Below, in pieces: positions 36,209 to 48,785 of a stretch of DNA of 64,000 nucleotides (its first letter is position 1; the number at the start of each line of letters is the position of its first letter). The position numbers and the translations under genes are program-made. The notes beneath the pieces were generated by a model. The model had not been told where the DNA came from and did no database searches. It saw only the letters and a program-made list of their open reading frames with translations. The DNA comes from Trametopsis cervina (taxonomy: Eukaryota; Basidiomycota; Agaricomycetes; Polyporales; Irpicaceae), in the NCBI GenBank assembly GCA_022385755.1, contig MU278372.1, positions 62,001 to 126,000 on the forward strand, read 5' to 3'.

Positions 36209-37994
36209 ATGACCCGTCTTTTCCTTCCTCCGCTGAACCATAGTATGCCCTTCACACTCAGGCGGTCGCGTCGGAAGGGTTTGCCTCCTTCACGATCGTT
36301 GGTTGATGTTGTGAAGTCGATTTACGTTTGCGATACACAGTCAGTAACGCGTTCCTACCCTCTGTGTGGGTGAACTGACTCCCGGGCTTTGCAGGACAGA
36401 TGACTTTGAAACGGAGAAGAGGGTCCGAGCATCATGTAAGTGCGAAACGGTATAATCACTAACCTCATCTAACATGCTTGCCAAATTCTGAATAGATCGC
36501 CGTCGAAATGAAGAGTACTACAGACCACATTGGATCATGCGATTGCCCGTTGAGTTACTGGCGCACGTCTTCGTTATGGGCGCAGAGCAGGACACGATGC
36601 TCCCCATAACCGTCTCGCACGTCTGCAGAGATTGGCGGTATCTGGCCCTCCGCACTCCGGCGTTATGGCGGCGCATAACCCTCGACTCGCGCCTGCGTAT
36701 GTGGTCGGAGCGGATAGTCCGCGCTCGGGCGTGTACGCTCGATGTCGAAATACTGCCACAGGCCCTCCCGATAACCCCTCGCATTCGTCGACACTATCTC
36801 GACGCGCAGACTGTACAACTCTACATGCACATGATCGCCCCCTATCTCTCTCGCTTGCGCTCTCTCACGGTTAGCTTCGAACATTATGCCCCTTACTTAT
36901 GGAACGCAACTCTCTCGGTGTGCTGCGGCTTCGGTCCGAAGGTACAAGCACCTCGCCTCGAATCGCTCTCGCTGGTACATCCCAACAATGACGACCCCAA
37001 GGAATTCCTCCTTTTCAATGGACATGCGCCACTACTCCGATCTGTGACGCTTAATGGCATTCGCTTGACATGGATGCCGTCGCTCTTTACGAATCTCACG
37101 TTTCTTGATTATACCCACCACGGATTTACTCGTGGACAGGACGCCGAAATTGAAATCTTCCGTATGCTGCAAGTCTGCACTCATTTACGCGAGCTTCGTC
37201 TGGCATTTCCGGGGCAAACACGGAAGACTATGCAGTTGCACTTAACACCCCTGTCTCCCAAGGATCGAATCTACTTCGAGCACCTGCGCGTCCTCACAAT
37301 ACACGTCGACAGCGCGGACATACCATCTGCTCTTGTGATCCTCGTCAGCCGATTCCATTTTCGGTATTTGCGGAAGATGACGTTGTCGTCTTCCGCCCCT
37401 GTCCTCATAGCTCCGCAAGGCCGTAATCACTTCGGCACACATTCTTCAATGCAAATGCCTTTCTTCTCCCGTACCCGCAAGTTCCTCAAGGCGCTACCCC
37501 GACTACCGAGTCTTACACGTTTGGAACTCACGAACGCGTGGTGTCGCGCGTCGTTCGTGTGCGGCATTCTCATTCAGCATGTACCGAAATTGAAGCTGCT
37601 TACGCTGCGTTCGCCGAACGTCGATGACGCGTTCCTGTGGTCGTTGGGAGAGGCATGTCGTGGGCGGCACCATATTGTGTACCCTCCTCCCGGAGGGATG
37701 GCGGAGGTGATCTATACACCTTTGAGGGTCCTTGAAATTGAGGGCGCCTGGGTCAGTGGGGAAGGTTTTATTCAAGTTGTCAGGAGGATGTTGGGCGGAG
37801 GCATAATGTGGGTCGGCGAGATTTGGGTCAAAGATTGCAAGGCGGTTGATAGCGATGTGGTCAAACGTGCGGCGCGGTTTGGGGTTCCCGTGAAGGTACT
37901 CCCGGGAGTTGTTGGTTTGAAGGACAAGGTTGGTAGCGCGTTTGTGGCTATGGGAAATAGCGCCTTCACATGGACAAGAAGAAGGGACAGATGA
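36209..37994 (+). CDS. F-box-like protein (second of tandem pair)
   Basis: Three exons: 36,209-36,339 (starts MTRLFLPPLNHSMPF), 36,395-36,435 and 36,496-37,994. Joining them gives ..VCDTQTDDFETEKRVRASYRR then RNEEYYRPHWIMRLPVELL in frame with GTCAGT..GCAG and GTAAGT..ATAG introns. The F-box-like core is MRLPVELLAHVFVMG ... ITVSHVCRDWRYLALRTPALW, closely matching the gene at 33.4 kb. LRR-like units follow (LESLSLVHPNN, LRSVTLNGIRL, LRELRLAFPGQ, LTRLELTNAWC, LRVLEIEGAWV). A TATA-like string TTTATAAG lies at 36,183-36,190, just before the start codon. Probably an SCF substrate adaptor by family type; no substrate can be inferred. It lacks the acidic tail of its neighbour. Confidence 0.82.
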
Positions 37995-38173
37995 TTATGA
38001 CTTGTTCACGGACGTCTATGACTTTATATCTTACGAACTTATGATATTTATCTTACATCACCCGTATATACTACTTACATGCCCCTGTAGCGTTATGGAT
38101 ACACTATGTAGCAATAAAGCCTGATACAACATGTAGTACACTCCGACAGATTTCTCGTCATGATTTCTTGATG

Positions 38174-39373
38174 TCAGACCGTTGAGGGATTGACGGCAAG
38201 GTAGCCGCCATCAACGACGATCTCCTGACCGTTTGTATAACAACCTGCGGGAGATGCTAAGAAGATGACAGTTCCGACCATTTCGTGGGCACTTGACGGC
38301 GATATCAGCATTCAACCGCTGTGTTCCGCTCTGTACAAACTAATGAACTCACGTTCCGGGCCTATCTGCGGGAACAGGCTGGATTCCGAGCCCAACAGAG
38401 TTGACTGCTTTTGGATTGTTTGCCAGACGTGCTGCTGTCATTTCTGACTCATATACGCCCGGCGCTATCCCGCATACTCGTACCGGAATGTTCTTGAGTG
38501 CGAATTCAGTGGCCATCATTTTCGTGAGGTGAGCGGTAGCTGCTTTCGAGCTGTTGTATGCAAACTGTCACCGAGATACGGGAAACAATGGTCAGGAAGG
38601 CATCGCGCAAATACAAACGGCCACGGTACGCACGTGGTTCTGCGCGAGCTTCATGTGTCCACTGATGCTGGATATATTGATGACACACGAGGTGTATTGT
38701 GCTCGGTCCTCACTGCCTTTCGCTAATAATCCGAGAAAGGCTGTGGTCACAAAGAAGATAGAGGCAGAGTTGATGGTATAGAGCTGCGCCCACTGATCGA
38801 ACGATTCGTTTTGAAAGAGGGCTTGTCCCAGAGTTTCAGCTGATTGGTGCTCAGGCGCAGATGTGTCGTTGAAGAAGGTTGAGACGGGACCACTCTGTCC
38901 TGCGCTGTCAGAGTATTCATAGTCAGGGTCGGAGAGATTGTGATGCAGTGACAGGACCGCGCGTACTTATTGACCAGGATGTGGAGTTTACCCTCTTTAG
39001 CCTGGACCTCTTTCTGTGCTGCAGTGATACTATCACGGTTTGTAACGTCCATAGCTATTCTAGTTGACGTTGGGCTTAACCCTCGAAGTCATATCAGAAG
39101 GCAGACCACACGTACGGAATAATCTCGCCAGAGCCATCCTGTCTTTCGAACGATGCGATGGACTTCTCCAGAACCTCCTTACGCCGGCCAGTTATGTATA
39201 CTAGACCCTGATGAGAATCGATAACATGACACAGATATACGTTATGCACCTTTCACGCCATTTGTTGCGAGACCTTGTGCGATCATCCACCCAATACCTG
39301 TCCCCCCTCCAGTAACCACTGCGACGCGGCCTTTAAGGTCGAAGACTTCACTTAATTGTAGAGAAGAAGTCAT
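38174..39373 (-). CDS. Short-chain dehydrogenase/reductase, RhlG/3-oxoacyl reductase-like
   Basis: Starts at 39,373, MTSSLQLSEVFDLKGRVAVV, then TGGGTGIGWMIA, the cofactor motif TGxxxGIG. Splicing gives NGVKVYITGRRKEVL (acceptor TCTAG), AMDVTNRDSI, and LVNNAGQSGPVS, where the NNAG motif is itself split by an intron (donor GTACGC, acceptor GACAG near 38,905). Then VINISSISG with the catalytic Ser, FAYNSSKAATAHL with YxxxK, and IAPGVYESEM. The C-terminus is VIFLASPAGCYTNGQEIVVDGGYLAVNPSTV and a stop at 38,174. The full catalytic set is present, so the enzyme should be active with NADP(H); the arginine in TGRR supports NADPH. Substrate unknown. At least six introns. Start lies 386 bases from the divergent splicing-factor gene. 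Confidence 0.87.
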
Positions 39374-39759
39374 TGTGAGGGCTGTATTTGAGAGAGGGTC
39401 GAAAAATGGCTCTCGTTATCGAGATCTTTCTAAGCCGGCTTGCTTTCAAAGTAGAAGGCAAGTGACTTTCTCATCGTATCGGAATGAAAGCGCCTGATAT
39501 GGGTTAGCGAAGAAGGTCGCAATCGCTTTGCTTGAAGCCTGTTGATTCGGCACGGGGCTTAGTCTTCGAGAGAGACCTGAGATGGTTCAACCTTTCATCT
39601 ACGACTCGACTTGGTGTGTCAAGCGAGTCGGAAGCTGCTTTTATCAAGCGCGTCGCGTTTCGCGATTGTTTCGCGGCGCACGTGACTTGGTTAAAGCTCG
39701 GTCCCGTTAAGCAACACTACAAGGTTCCGCCACAACGTCTGTCTCTCGTTTCGTATGCG

Positions 39760-42700
39760 ATGGACGAAATTGCCGCCCTCGAAGCTCTGGCCAACAACCT
39801 TGCCCTGATAACAGATAACCCATATGACCTTTCTCTCCATATTCAAAATGTTCGTCTGGGACGCGACACAGGAATGGATGACCAAGTCGAAGCTGCCTTA
39901 GACATGGTTGTGACGTACTGGGCCTCGGGGGAGGAAGTATGGCTACCGCTAATCGATATGAAGCTGAAGAGTGTGGATTTGGACAGTGCAGAGGGTCTGG
40001 AGGCCGTTCTGGAGCTCTTCGAAAGGGCGGAATCCGACTACATGTGTGCGCAGTTGTCAGTGTCCTTCTATGCAAGCACCGCTTATGACTATTGAATGCA
40101 GCAATCCCAGTACTGAAGAGACATCTTGAGTTTCTTTTGGCGCAGTTCAGTCGCATTAAGGAGATGGAGACGAAACCCGCAGAGTTAGGGGATATGTTGT
40201 CAGTGGACTGGATGCGCGTCCATGTCAATGATATTGTTTCCAAAGGCACTGCTCATTTGACGCAGGTCAGTGTCATACGTCCCTACGCAGCCTACCTTTC
40301 TGACATCTAATGTATAGAGTCACGAACTGTGGGATCTCAAGCGTGATTGGGAATTCGAGCTCTTGGAGGAAGTCCCTTCCGAAGAAAAGTAAGCCACGTG
40401 GAACCCATTCGAAGCTTTACTCATTTACATCACAATTAGAGAAGAACTTGCGCTCGAGATTGAGGCCGCACTACTCGAACGGCTCAAGCAACCCCATTCA
40501 AGTAGGTAACTTCTGTTTTTTTTGTAAAGGTTCAGAAGCTTAACATACTCCAGATCACGACGAGACATTTCAAGCCTATTCGTCATTCACGACAAACCAC
40601 AAACCCGCAGACCAGTATGAAGCTTTGTTGGTACAAGCATCCAAGTCGCGTGCACAGGCAGTTAAGGCTTATCAGAAGAGAGAGCCACACGAGACATCTC
40701 TGGCATGTGCTTTTTACGACATTGTCGTGAGGTTCCTGCATACTCACTTCAACACAGGCGCAATCTGGATATTCTCTTGAAGCCTATGCGTATTACATAG
40801 AATTCGAAAAGAGAGGCAAAAAGCTGGACCTTGTTCTACTACCGACACTTTACGAGCGCGCTATAGCGGAAGCCGACAAACGAAGATTCTCAGGTGACGG
40901 TATGGCCGAAACAGCATTGAGGACGTTCTGGATTGGCTATCTAGACCTCATTCGTAGCAATGAATTCGAGGACGAGTCCCGCGCCAAGATTTACAGGCGC
41001 TCAACCCGCAGTGTTCCTGGTTCTGGGGAAGTGTGGGCTCGTTATATCCGTTTCCTTGAACGTTCTGGTCGTGGCGACGAGATAACTGGTAAGTAAAATA
41101 TTTTGTTTTCTCGAATGCTAAGAGATAATGGAACTCTCCAGCGGCGTATAGTAACGCACTGTCGGTTAGCGTTCTCGTTTCCGACGCCGATCAACTCGTT
41201 CCAGTAGTACTGGCCAGAGCTAGCTTTGAGCGGAGAAAGGTTGAACGGGAAGAGATGGGTCAGTATGGGTCCTTGTAATGTGGTACCAGTCTGACATCGA
41301 AGATCAGGTCATGAAGGCTATGAAGGCGTTCTCCTACCGCTTCTGGAAGGACAATCTCTAATGCGGCAAAGTACGTATTGACTTCTTCCTCATATTCGGT
41401 TCGCTGTAAATCTCAACGGCCACCAGAGAATAAAGCCGGCGACCCGCGACTTCGACTCGAGAAATACTTCTCATCTCTAGTATGTACATCGCATCACATC
41501 AGATTAAGACACTACATCTGACTGCTCTGAATAGTGCCTAGATACCGCTGACCTACCCGATGAAGCTATCAATATGTGGTCCGCAGCCGTCCGGCATTAC
41601 AAGACAAGTTATCTTACTTGGCTATCGTATACCGAGGCCTTAATGTAACCAAATTTGAGCTTCTTCTTTGTCACATGTATTGACATCGATGTTTAGCCGT
41701 GTCAGTATGTACGACGAAGCCAGGAAGGCATTCAGAGATGTCGCGTCCAAAAATCTGGACTGGCCTGAAGCCATATGGGAAGCGTGGATGGCCTTCGAAC
41801 AAGTCCATGGTTCAATCGACGATCTGGAAGATTGTCATGAACGTGTCCAGAAGGCTCAAAAACAGGTCAACGCGCGACGAGTGAGGGTGCGTATAGTGTG
41901 TAAAATTGTGTCACACATTTTTCTTAGCACATGTTCCTAGGAGGCTGAAAAGGCTGCTATGGCTACTATGCAATTGACTGCAGAACAACCAGCCAACGTT
42001 CCCGTTGCTGACTCTACTACACCACAAGTCACCGGAGCAAGGGCATCGGCACATGGAGATGTAGACATGGATGTTGATCAGACCCAGACGGAAAGTCGCT
42101 CCAAACGAAAAGCCGAGGACGATTTATCGGTCGAGGGAAGCAAGAAAGTCAGGCTTGGTGAGTTCGCGGCTATCCAGCAACAGAATGCAACTTAAGCCCT
42201 ATGAAGAGCCGGCTCCCACAACATTAAAGCGGTATGGCTTTCGCCCTGCACTTGGTATCATGACAGCTCAACCACTTCATTGTGCAGCGATCGCGAGAAC
42301 TGTACTGTGTTTGTCGCCAACCTCCCCCCGGATACCTCCGAAGATGACCTGAAAGCCCTTTTCAAAGACGTAAGTAATGAGCTATCAGAGGGATCCAGTG
42401 ACCTGACTTGAAACAGTGTGGTCCTGTTCGCGAGACAAAGCTGCAACCGTTGCCCAACGCCCTGGTCGCAACCGTTGAATTCATGGAGCGAGACAGTGTC
42501 CCAGCAGCGCTCACTAAAGACAAGAAAAGGATACACGGCGAAGAAATAGCGGTGCATCTGGCCTGGCAATCTACGCTCTACGTGACCAACTTCCCTGAAA
42601 ACGCTGACGACAAGCTTATCAGGGCTATGTTTGGCAAGGTGGGCTGGGTGACTGTTGATTGGAATTGCATGCTCATTCTCGCACAGTACGGTACCCTCTT

Positions 42701-43880
42701 CGATGTACGGTGGCCAAGTAAGAAATTCAAAAACTCAAGGCGATTTTGTTATGTTCAATACACATCTCCGGTATGTATCCCTGGGGTCTGCGGGATTCCG
42801 TTCGCTCATCCTCACTGCAGGAGAGCGCCCGCGCCGCGTTGGATCTCCATCACACGGAACTTGAAGCTGGCATGCGTATGAGCGTGCTCCTGTCTAATCC
42901 TGAGAGGAAGAAGGAAAGGACAGACAGTGATGCCGATGATCGTGAACTTTACGTAGCCGGGTTAGCAAAATCTGTCACCGAGGCTGATCTCCGCAAATTG
43001 TTTGCGATGGTAAGTTCGTGCCAGTGGGTACCTGCCAGAAGTGTCCACTGATAGTACTTCGTAGTATGGCGCAATCAAGGAAGTTCGCATGGTCTTGGAC
43101 GACAATGGGCTTACTAAGGGATTCGCATTCGTAGAATTTCAACAAGAGGTAAGCCCATCATTCCAGAACGTCAGTATGCGTACTCAGTTATCATTGTATC
43201 TACAGAAAGACGCTCTAGCCGCACTGGCTGCCAATAACCATGAGTTGAAGAAGAGAAGAATAGCGGTAACACTTGCAGATACGCGTGCTAAAGCCGCGAA
43301 GAATCGGTACATATGCCTCTTATTTCCAACAGATTCGTGTCTCACTAATGTGAGTATAGGCCGAGCAACAAGCGCTCTGCTGAGGTTAGAGATAGATCCA
43401 TCCGTATTCGTGGGTTACCAGCCGGGGCTCAAGAAGGCCTTTTGCAGCAAGCAATAGAAAAGCATGCGAGAGTACAACGTGTTGAGGTATTCCAGAACAG
43501 CAATGAAGCTATTGCTGAGCTTGAAACCCCTGCCGTGAGCTCATATTCATCTTCCAGCTCACTACATATTGACCATTGTACAGGAAGCTGGGAAGTTGTT
43601 GTTACTGGCGGAGCCCATTGTATTCAACGGTCAAACCCTGAAGCTCACAGCAGAAAGCCTGGAATCGGCTCCTCCAGCTGCTCGACCGGGTGGTGCTCCA
43701 GCCCCGTCAGGCGGTATATTTATTCCAAGGGCGGCGGGTTCTCGGCCAAGAGCCGGACTGGGAAGCAAGAAGGCCAGGGTAATAGCGACACCCACCAGCG
43801 GTGCCGTTGCACCCACAACATCTGCCAGTACTTCTGGAAAGGGACAGGATGATTTCCGCAAAATGCTGGGCAGTGGCTGA
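39760..43880 (+). CDS. SART3/Prp24-like U4/U6 snRNP recycling factor (HAT repeats plus RRMs)
   Basis: Helps re-anneal U4 and U6 snRNAs after splicing. The first half (from MDEIAALEALANNLALI) has half-a-TPR (HAT) repeats visible across many exons: GEEVWLPLIDMKL, EAYAYYIEFEKRG, GEVWARYIRFLERSG, WPEAIWEAWMAFEQVHG. The middle has a nuclear basic stretch near SKRKAEDD. Then RNA-recognition motifs: TVFVANLPPDTSEDDLKALF, STLYVTNFPENADDKLIRAMFG, ELYVAGLAKSVTEADLRKLF with KGFAFVEF as RNP1, and a divergent fourth, IRIRGLPAGAQEG. The protein ends GQDDFRKMLGSG, the C-terminal Lsm-binding motif of this family. More than ten short introns. Having both HAT repeats and four RRM-like domains resembles fission yeast and animal forms rather than budding yeast Prp24. 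Start at 39,760; the frame is open upstream to 39,532. Confidence 0.92.
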
Positions 43881-44019
43881 TTTACATCAACACTGCGCTG
43901 ATGCGATCACGTGAAGGCAGCATCAGCGTTGTGTGGGGTTATGGGCGCCTGTGTATACCTTGCTTCCGCCTTCATCTACTTCAGCTCTCTGACACTGTTT
44001 AACTGCTGTATGCTATAAT

Positions 44020-46539
44020 ATGGACTCCAATGCTGGAGTGGAGAGTACTATTATACGTTATGAATGGACGTTACGCGGTTTGGGCGAGTTGTTCGATGGC
44101 AGGTGAGCCACGCAGATGTTTCAAGATGTCGTAAGTACTTAGATCAGCTACAGCAAGGGTGACACGAAGTCCAAAGTGACTAAGTCAGCGCGTTTCGGAG
44201 GTGCACGATGGCAGGTAATGAGGTTTATATCTCACATAGCACCATTGTTCAATAAAACGTAGATACTCTTCTATGCCAACTCTGGCACTGTGAATGCTGA
44301 AGGCCAAGGATACATCAGCCTATACCTGTCGTGCGAGGTAAGCTCAATTAACGATGACCTGCTCGAACAAAGTTAAGACGTCATTATTTAGCCGACCAGT
44401 GAAGAGAGGGAAAAGGCCGTTGATGGGAAGTCAGTCATTTCTTACTGTACGCGCTGATGTATTTGGCCTCATATCATCGCTCAGATGGGTTAGAGAAGGC
44501 GTATACAAATTTGGGTTTGAATTGTACAAGTAAGATAGTCTCTTCGCTCCCTTGAAGTGATCTTAAATAGCCGCTCTCAAGCCTGCAGAAGAGTGTCCTG
44601 TTCAATAACAAGGAAGCGAGTGACCATTCGTTCTCTTACAAGGTCCGTGTATATCCATATTGGCTTATACAGTGTTCATACATTTATATGTTATCTACTT
44701 GTCTAGACGGTCAATTGGGGGTGGTGAGACTCGTGTCCCAATCGTTCATGGGTGTCAGATACTTACTCTTGTGAAGGGCTCAATTCGCCAGGCGAGAGGC
44801 TGTCTTTCAGTATGCCGGTTCGGTTAAGCAAAATGATGCATTTCTCATACGATGTACCATCACCTCCTCATTTGAGCCTCCTGTTCCATTACCAACTGTG
44901 GCCAAGCAATCTGTTCCGAGAGGTCTCTTGGACGCCATGGGAGATCTGCTAGATGAGTACGTCTACTTCATTCATCATTGTTGTAACGTCTGCCAACTTC
45001 TTCTTAGCCCGGATTATTCTGACGTTGCATTTGTTATACCTCGGAGACGCGGTAACGGCCGCGCAAGGACAATTTATGCGGCCCGCAAACTGCTTAAAAG
45101 GGTTGAATACTTTGATACAAGTATAGATTTTGCTGTGGCAAACTTACGAGCTAGACACTGATAGCCAAAATCTAGTGTTCCGCTCGGGATTCTTGGAAGG
45201 AATACAGGCTGACCGGCTTGCAAGCGATATGGACGACGACTATATTAGCGTCCCAGCTACTCCTTTTACCCTGGACGGAACCAACGATGATGACGTCCCG
45301 TCTGTGGGCCGATTTGAAGATTCGGACGACGAAGATGATGAAATTGAAGATTCATCAGTGGAGTCTTGTCTTGAGCTCCGTCTTCCCGAGTCCCCGAGAG
45401 CCTTGAAGGACAGCCGACCGTCTTCTTGGGCTTTAGGAGTTGAAGGAGAGCAAGCGGTAGCAAACGACCTGGACGAATCGCAAGGCAGGAATGTCCGGTC
45501 GAAGACCTCCCACCCATCCAGTCCTAGGGAACACTGCGCAGAAGTCACTACCACAGACAGACAACTCCAAGATAGTCAGGCGCAAACGGATAGCAAGATT
45601 GACACCTATATTCCCGGCCCTACCAAAATCAAGGTGGTCGTAAGAGATGTAGCATATTCAACTTATCGTTCCGTGCTGAACTATGTGAGGAGCTTCCTAC
45701 ACCCAGGTTAGAGTACTTCTTACCAACCGGTTTACAGATATACACAGATACAATCGCATTTGCGCCGCTCGCATCTACATTTCATGACCATCATCTTCAG
45801 GTTGCCGATCCTGCAAGCAACATCGGCTTGAGTTTCGGGAAGTTGCGTGGACAGTTGAACAACAATCTTTCCACATCAACACCAGCAGCCACCGCAACCG
45901 AGGGCCAGACGTTTCCTCTTCTATCTAACCAGAGAGCCTCGCTATCCCTTGATGAAACCCCAGCATTGAAACGACCTACCTCACGACGAGCATGGATTGT
46001 TGAATGGGAGAAGAACAATCCCGGCCGACCTCGCCCGTGCTCCGCGAAAGCTGTATACCGCTTAGCAGACAGTAAGTATGGTCATTGCAACATGTCCCCA
46101 CGTTTACACTGGCGTCGTAGGACTTGGTCTACAAGAATTGAAGGAACGTTCATTCCAGCAGATCATCAAATCGCTCACGGTCGACAATGTTGCATATGAG
46201 GTGTTCTCTGATTTTTCTGCTGCGTTCGAGGACGTACGAAAGGTACTCTGCACATGATTATGAAACTAGCACAGTTGAGTCTAAGCGCTATTCAGGTCGA
46301 AGTGGCGTTTTTCCTCGAACACTGGTCCGAAATACGCGGATCCGGCGCAATGCGAAATGTCTGGCAGCAAATACGACTTGGGAGACATCCTGGATTCGAA
46401 GAGGGTAAGTTACCGTTTTCCCATATCTGTAAAATAACCTTCTCATTGCGCTGCAGTCTGGCCACTCATCGCTTTGAACTTGGAGTTCAAGCCCGCCTCA
46501 TCTGACGCGCAAGACGGAGCCAGCGGTGAAAAGTCTTAA
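44020..46539 (+). CDS. MATH-BTB domain protein with acidic insert
   Basis: Many-exon gene starting at 44,020: MDSNAGVESTIIRYEWTLRGLGELFDG, the opening of a MATH domain (YEW.IRGL..L). Later pieces continue it: RFGGGRWQILFYANSG, GYISLYLSCEPT, VREGVYKFGFEL, and KTVNWGWSSF, the usual W-rich strand. A BTB domain follows: DYSDVAFVIPRR, YAARKLLKRVEYFDTMF and RSGFLEG. A long acidic insertion (DSDDEDDEIEDSS) separates it from VVVRDVAYSTYRSVLNY and YTDTIAFAPL, the rest of the BTB fold. Near the end YRLADRLGLQELKERSFQQI is the helical BACK-like segment. Such proteins link substrates (MATH) to Cullin-3 ubiquitin ligases (BTB); the large insert in the BTB domain is typical of basidiomycete members. Exon edges in the 44.1-44.9 kb part are approximate. 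Confidence 0.82.
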
Positions 46540-47167
46540 TTGTTCCGCCTCATGATATACAAAGTGTTGCTGTTGTATTATAACCATCATGCATATACTG
46601 AAATTGCTACGATCACGTGCTGTGAGCAATAATGGGCTGAGCGACGATGTTCAAGTTGCGACTTTGAGCGATAACTGGGTACGGCGGGGTGTTCAATCCA
46701 TGTACATTCTTCGAGCCTGCGTGCGTCACTGCATACACTACATATGAGACATCCATTCATGGTCATGACGTTAAGACAGTGAATGTGAAAGTGGTATGTA
46801 TGTCAAACGGGGTGCATCCGTTGGGGGTTGTCTGCTGACTCCCGCACATGCTGACCGGGCAGAGGCCCTCATGAAGCCGAAAGAAGGCTTGTTACTGCAT
46901 GTGCTGCGCAGACGTCAGTTGAAGCGCTGCGGCGTCGGTGGAAGTTAAAGATACAGAACGCTTGAGCGTACCGCTGGTTCATGCGGTATAACATACTGCT
47001 TCCATAGCAATAAGCTGTATCAGGTGGCACTCAAGGCGAACAGGTCAGTTGTTCGCTGGCGGACCGCAGTACGGTAGGTTTCAAATGAGAAGGAAACACG
47101 GCTGCAGTGCCCATAGCAAGATGAACAGAGCTCGCCTGCATGCCCATCCCATACAGCCAGCCATGCA
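46540..47167. other. Intergenic between convergent genes
   Basis: About 630 bases holding the 3' flanks of the MATH-BTB gene and the GRASP gene. No coding frame supported. Confidence 0.45.
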
Positions 47168-48785
47168 TTAATCCACGCTTGTCAAACTACCTTGAGATGT
47201 GACCTCGCTGGTACCGCTCATATCTGTGACGTCCGTATCGGCAACACTGAGGGAGGCATCGTGGTCGTCTTCACCTATTCGGACGGTGGAGTCGGCTACG
47301 GCATCCCTGTTACTGATGTCGAATATACGCACATCCCACGAGGGCGTACGAGGACGAATTCCAAGACCTGGAAGCAATTAGTATGATTCGGCACATCTTT
47401 TCCGCGAACACAAATTACTCACCATTCACATGATAGCTGAACGGGCGATTTTGCGTGGGTGTCGAGGAACGAGGGAAAGCGGGCGTGTGAACAGGTGTAG
47501 TAGGACGAGATTGGTACTTCACAGCATGGGGCGTTGGGACGTTGCCATGTGGAACTGCCGCGGGGGCTGGTACAGGAGCTTGCACAGGGGTGGTCTCCTG
47601 GGATACCTCAGACACAATCACGGCATTGGGCTTAGAAGCAGGATCATTCCCATCGTGTGCAACCTTGTGTTCAGAATCCAACGAAAGGTCATAAGCAGAA
47701 GCGGAGGTTTGATTAACGGCAGCAGCATAATTCCTCGCGTAATTTTCACGTTCCCATTCCTCCTGCTCCCACTGTAGCCTTTCTTCCGCTTGCTCCGGAG
47801 TTTCTATGCCTTCTGTGAGGTCAGCAGGAACGAACAGCTGTTGCTCTTCGTACTCTTCCTCGGGCTCCGCAAGCTCTGGAGGTATCGCGCCCGCTTCGCG
47901 ATGCTCCGGGATGGGGGGTATGCGATGTAGCCGACCAAAACTAGAAGAAGTTTGTTAACAGAAGCCTGAACCTCATTCTGGGCACTTACCCGAAGACACA
48001 TCCAAGTAACCCTTCTCCACCCCAATGCCGATTAGGAACCAAAACGACCTCTCGTATGTTGCTGCAAACAGTTAATGCCAAAGAATACTGTGCCGACAAA
48101 GGTATCACTCACTCAAAGTCGTAAGAATAGACGTATACCCGGAGCGGCTTGTCTATGTGCTGTGTTGCAAAATAATGAGAGATGCCTGAAAGGGGTTGGG
48201 TTCCATTGAAGACGTACAGATTCCACAACCTCGTAGAAGTCTCCTTCCGCGCTCAGAGGCCCTCCTGACCAGCCAATAATCCAATCCCCGTAGGGCACCA
48301 AACCAGCACTTTCTGCAGGGCTTCCTTCCAAGACGTCTAGAACGTGCCAGACTTTGTCGACAGCAAACTCCGGCTCGCACATGCGCATGCTTAGTCCAAG
48401 TAGCGATGGCTTTCGCTCTGCATCAGGTTCCTGGGGATCAAATTGGATGTGCGGCAGCGACCAAGCTCTTGACGGTATTATTGGCACAACTGCATGTCAC
48501 AATGAGCCACCTTCACTGGACTCTGTACTTCGACTGACCTCTAGTTATTTGACTTCTGCTATTCCACACGAGAAGATCTAGCGGACGACCTTCGTGGTCC
48601 TCCACAATCCGCTCCAGGTCGGGAGCGTCAATATCATCGGAAATGAGATTTTCGTCTCTAAAGCCGACGACAAAGTCAAAGTATGGCTCTATGCTCGTCT
48701 GAGAAGCAGGAGATGAAGGAGTAACCCGTAAAACATGCAAGGCTCGCGATGGTATCTTGGATGCGGAAGACTGGCCGGCGCCCAT
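47168..48785 (-). CDS. GRH1: Golgi reassembly stacking protein (GRASP/Grh1)
   Basis: Peripheral Golgi protein with two PDZ-like domains, needed for Golgi organisation and unconventional secretion. The start at 48,785 gives MGAGQSSASKIPSRALHVLRV; the glycine at position 2 could be myristoylated as in animal GRASPs. PDZ1 reads YFDFVVGFRDENLI and PLDLLVWNSRSQITR, then an intron joins VVPIIPSRAW. PDZ2 reads LLGLSMRMCEPE, HVLDVLEGSPAESAGLVPYGDWIIGW, and after another intron LRVYVYSYDFDN and VLVPNRHWGGEGLLGC. The C-terminal half is Pro/Ser/Glu-rich without a domain (for example EPEEEYEEQQLFVPADL), as is normal. The repeated (V/I)xPxRxWGGxGLLG pattern is diagnostic. Five or so short introns. Confidence 0.92.
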
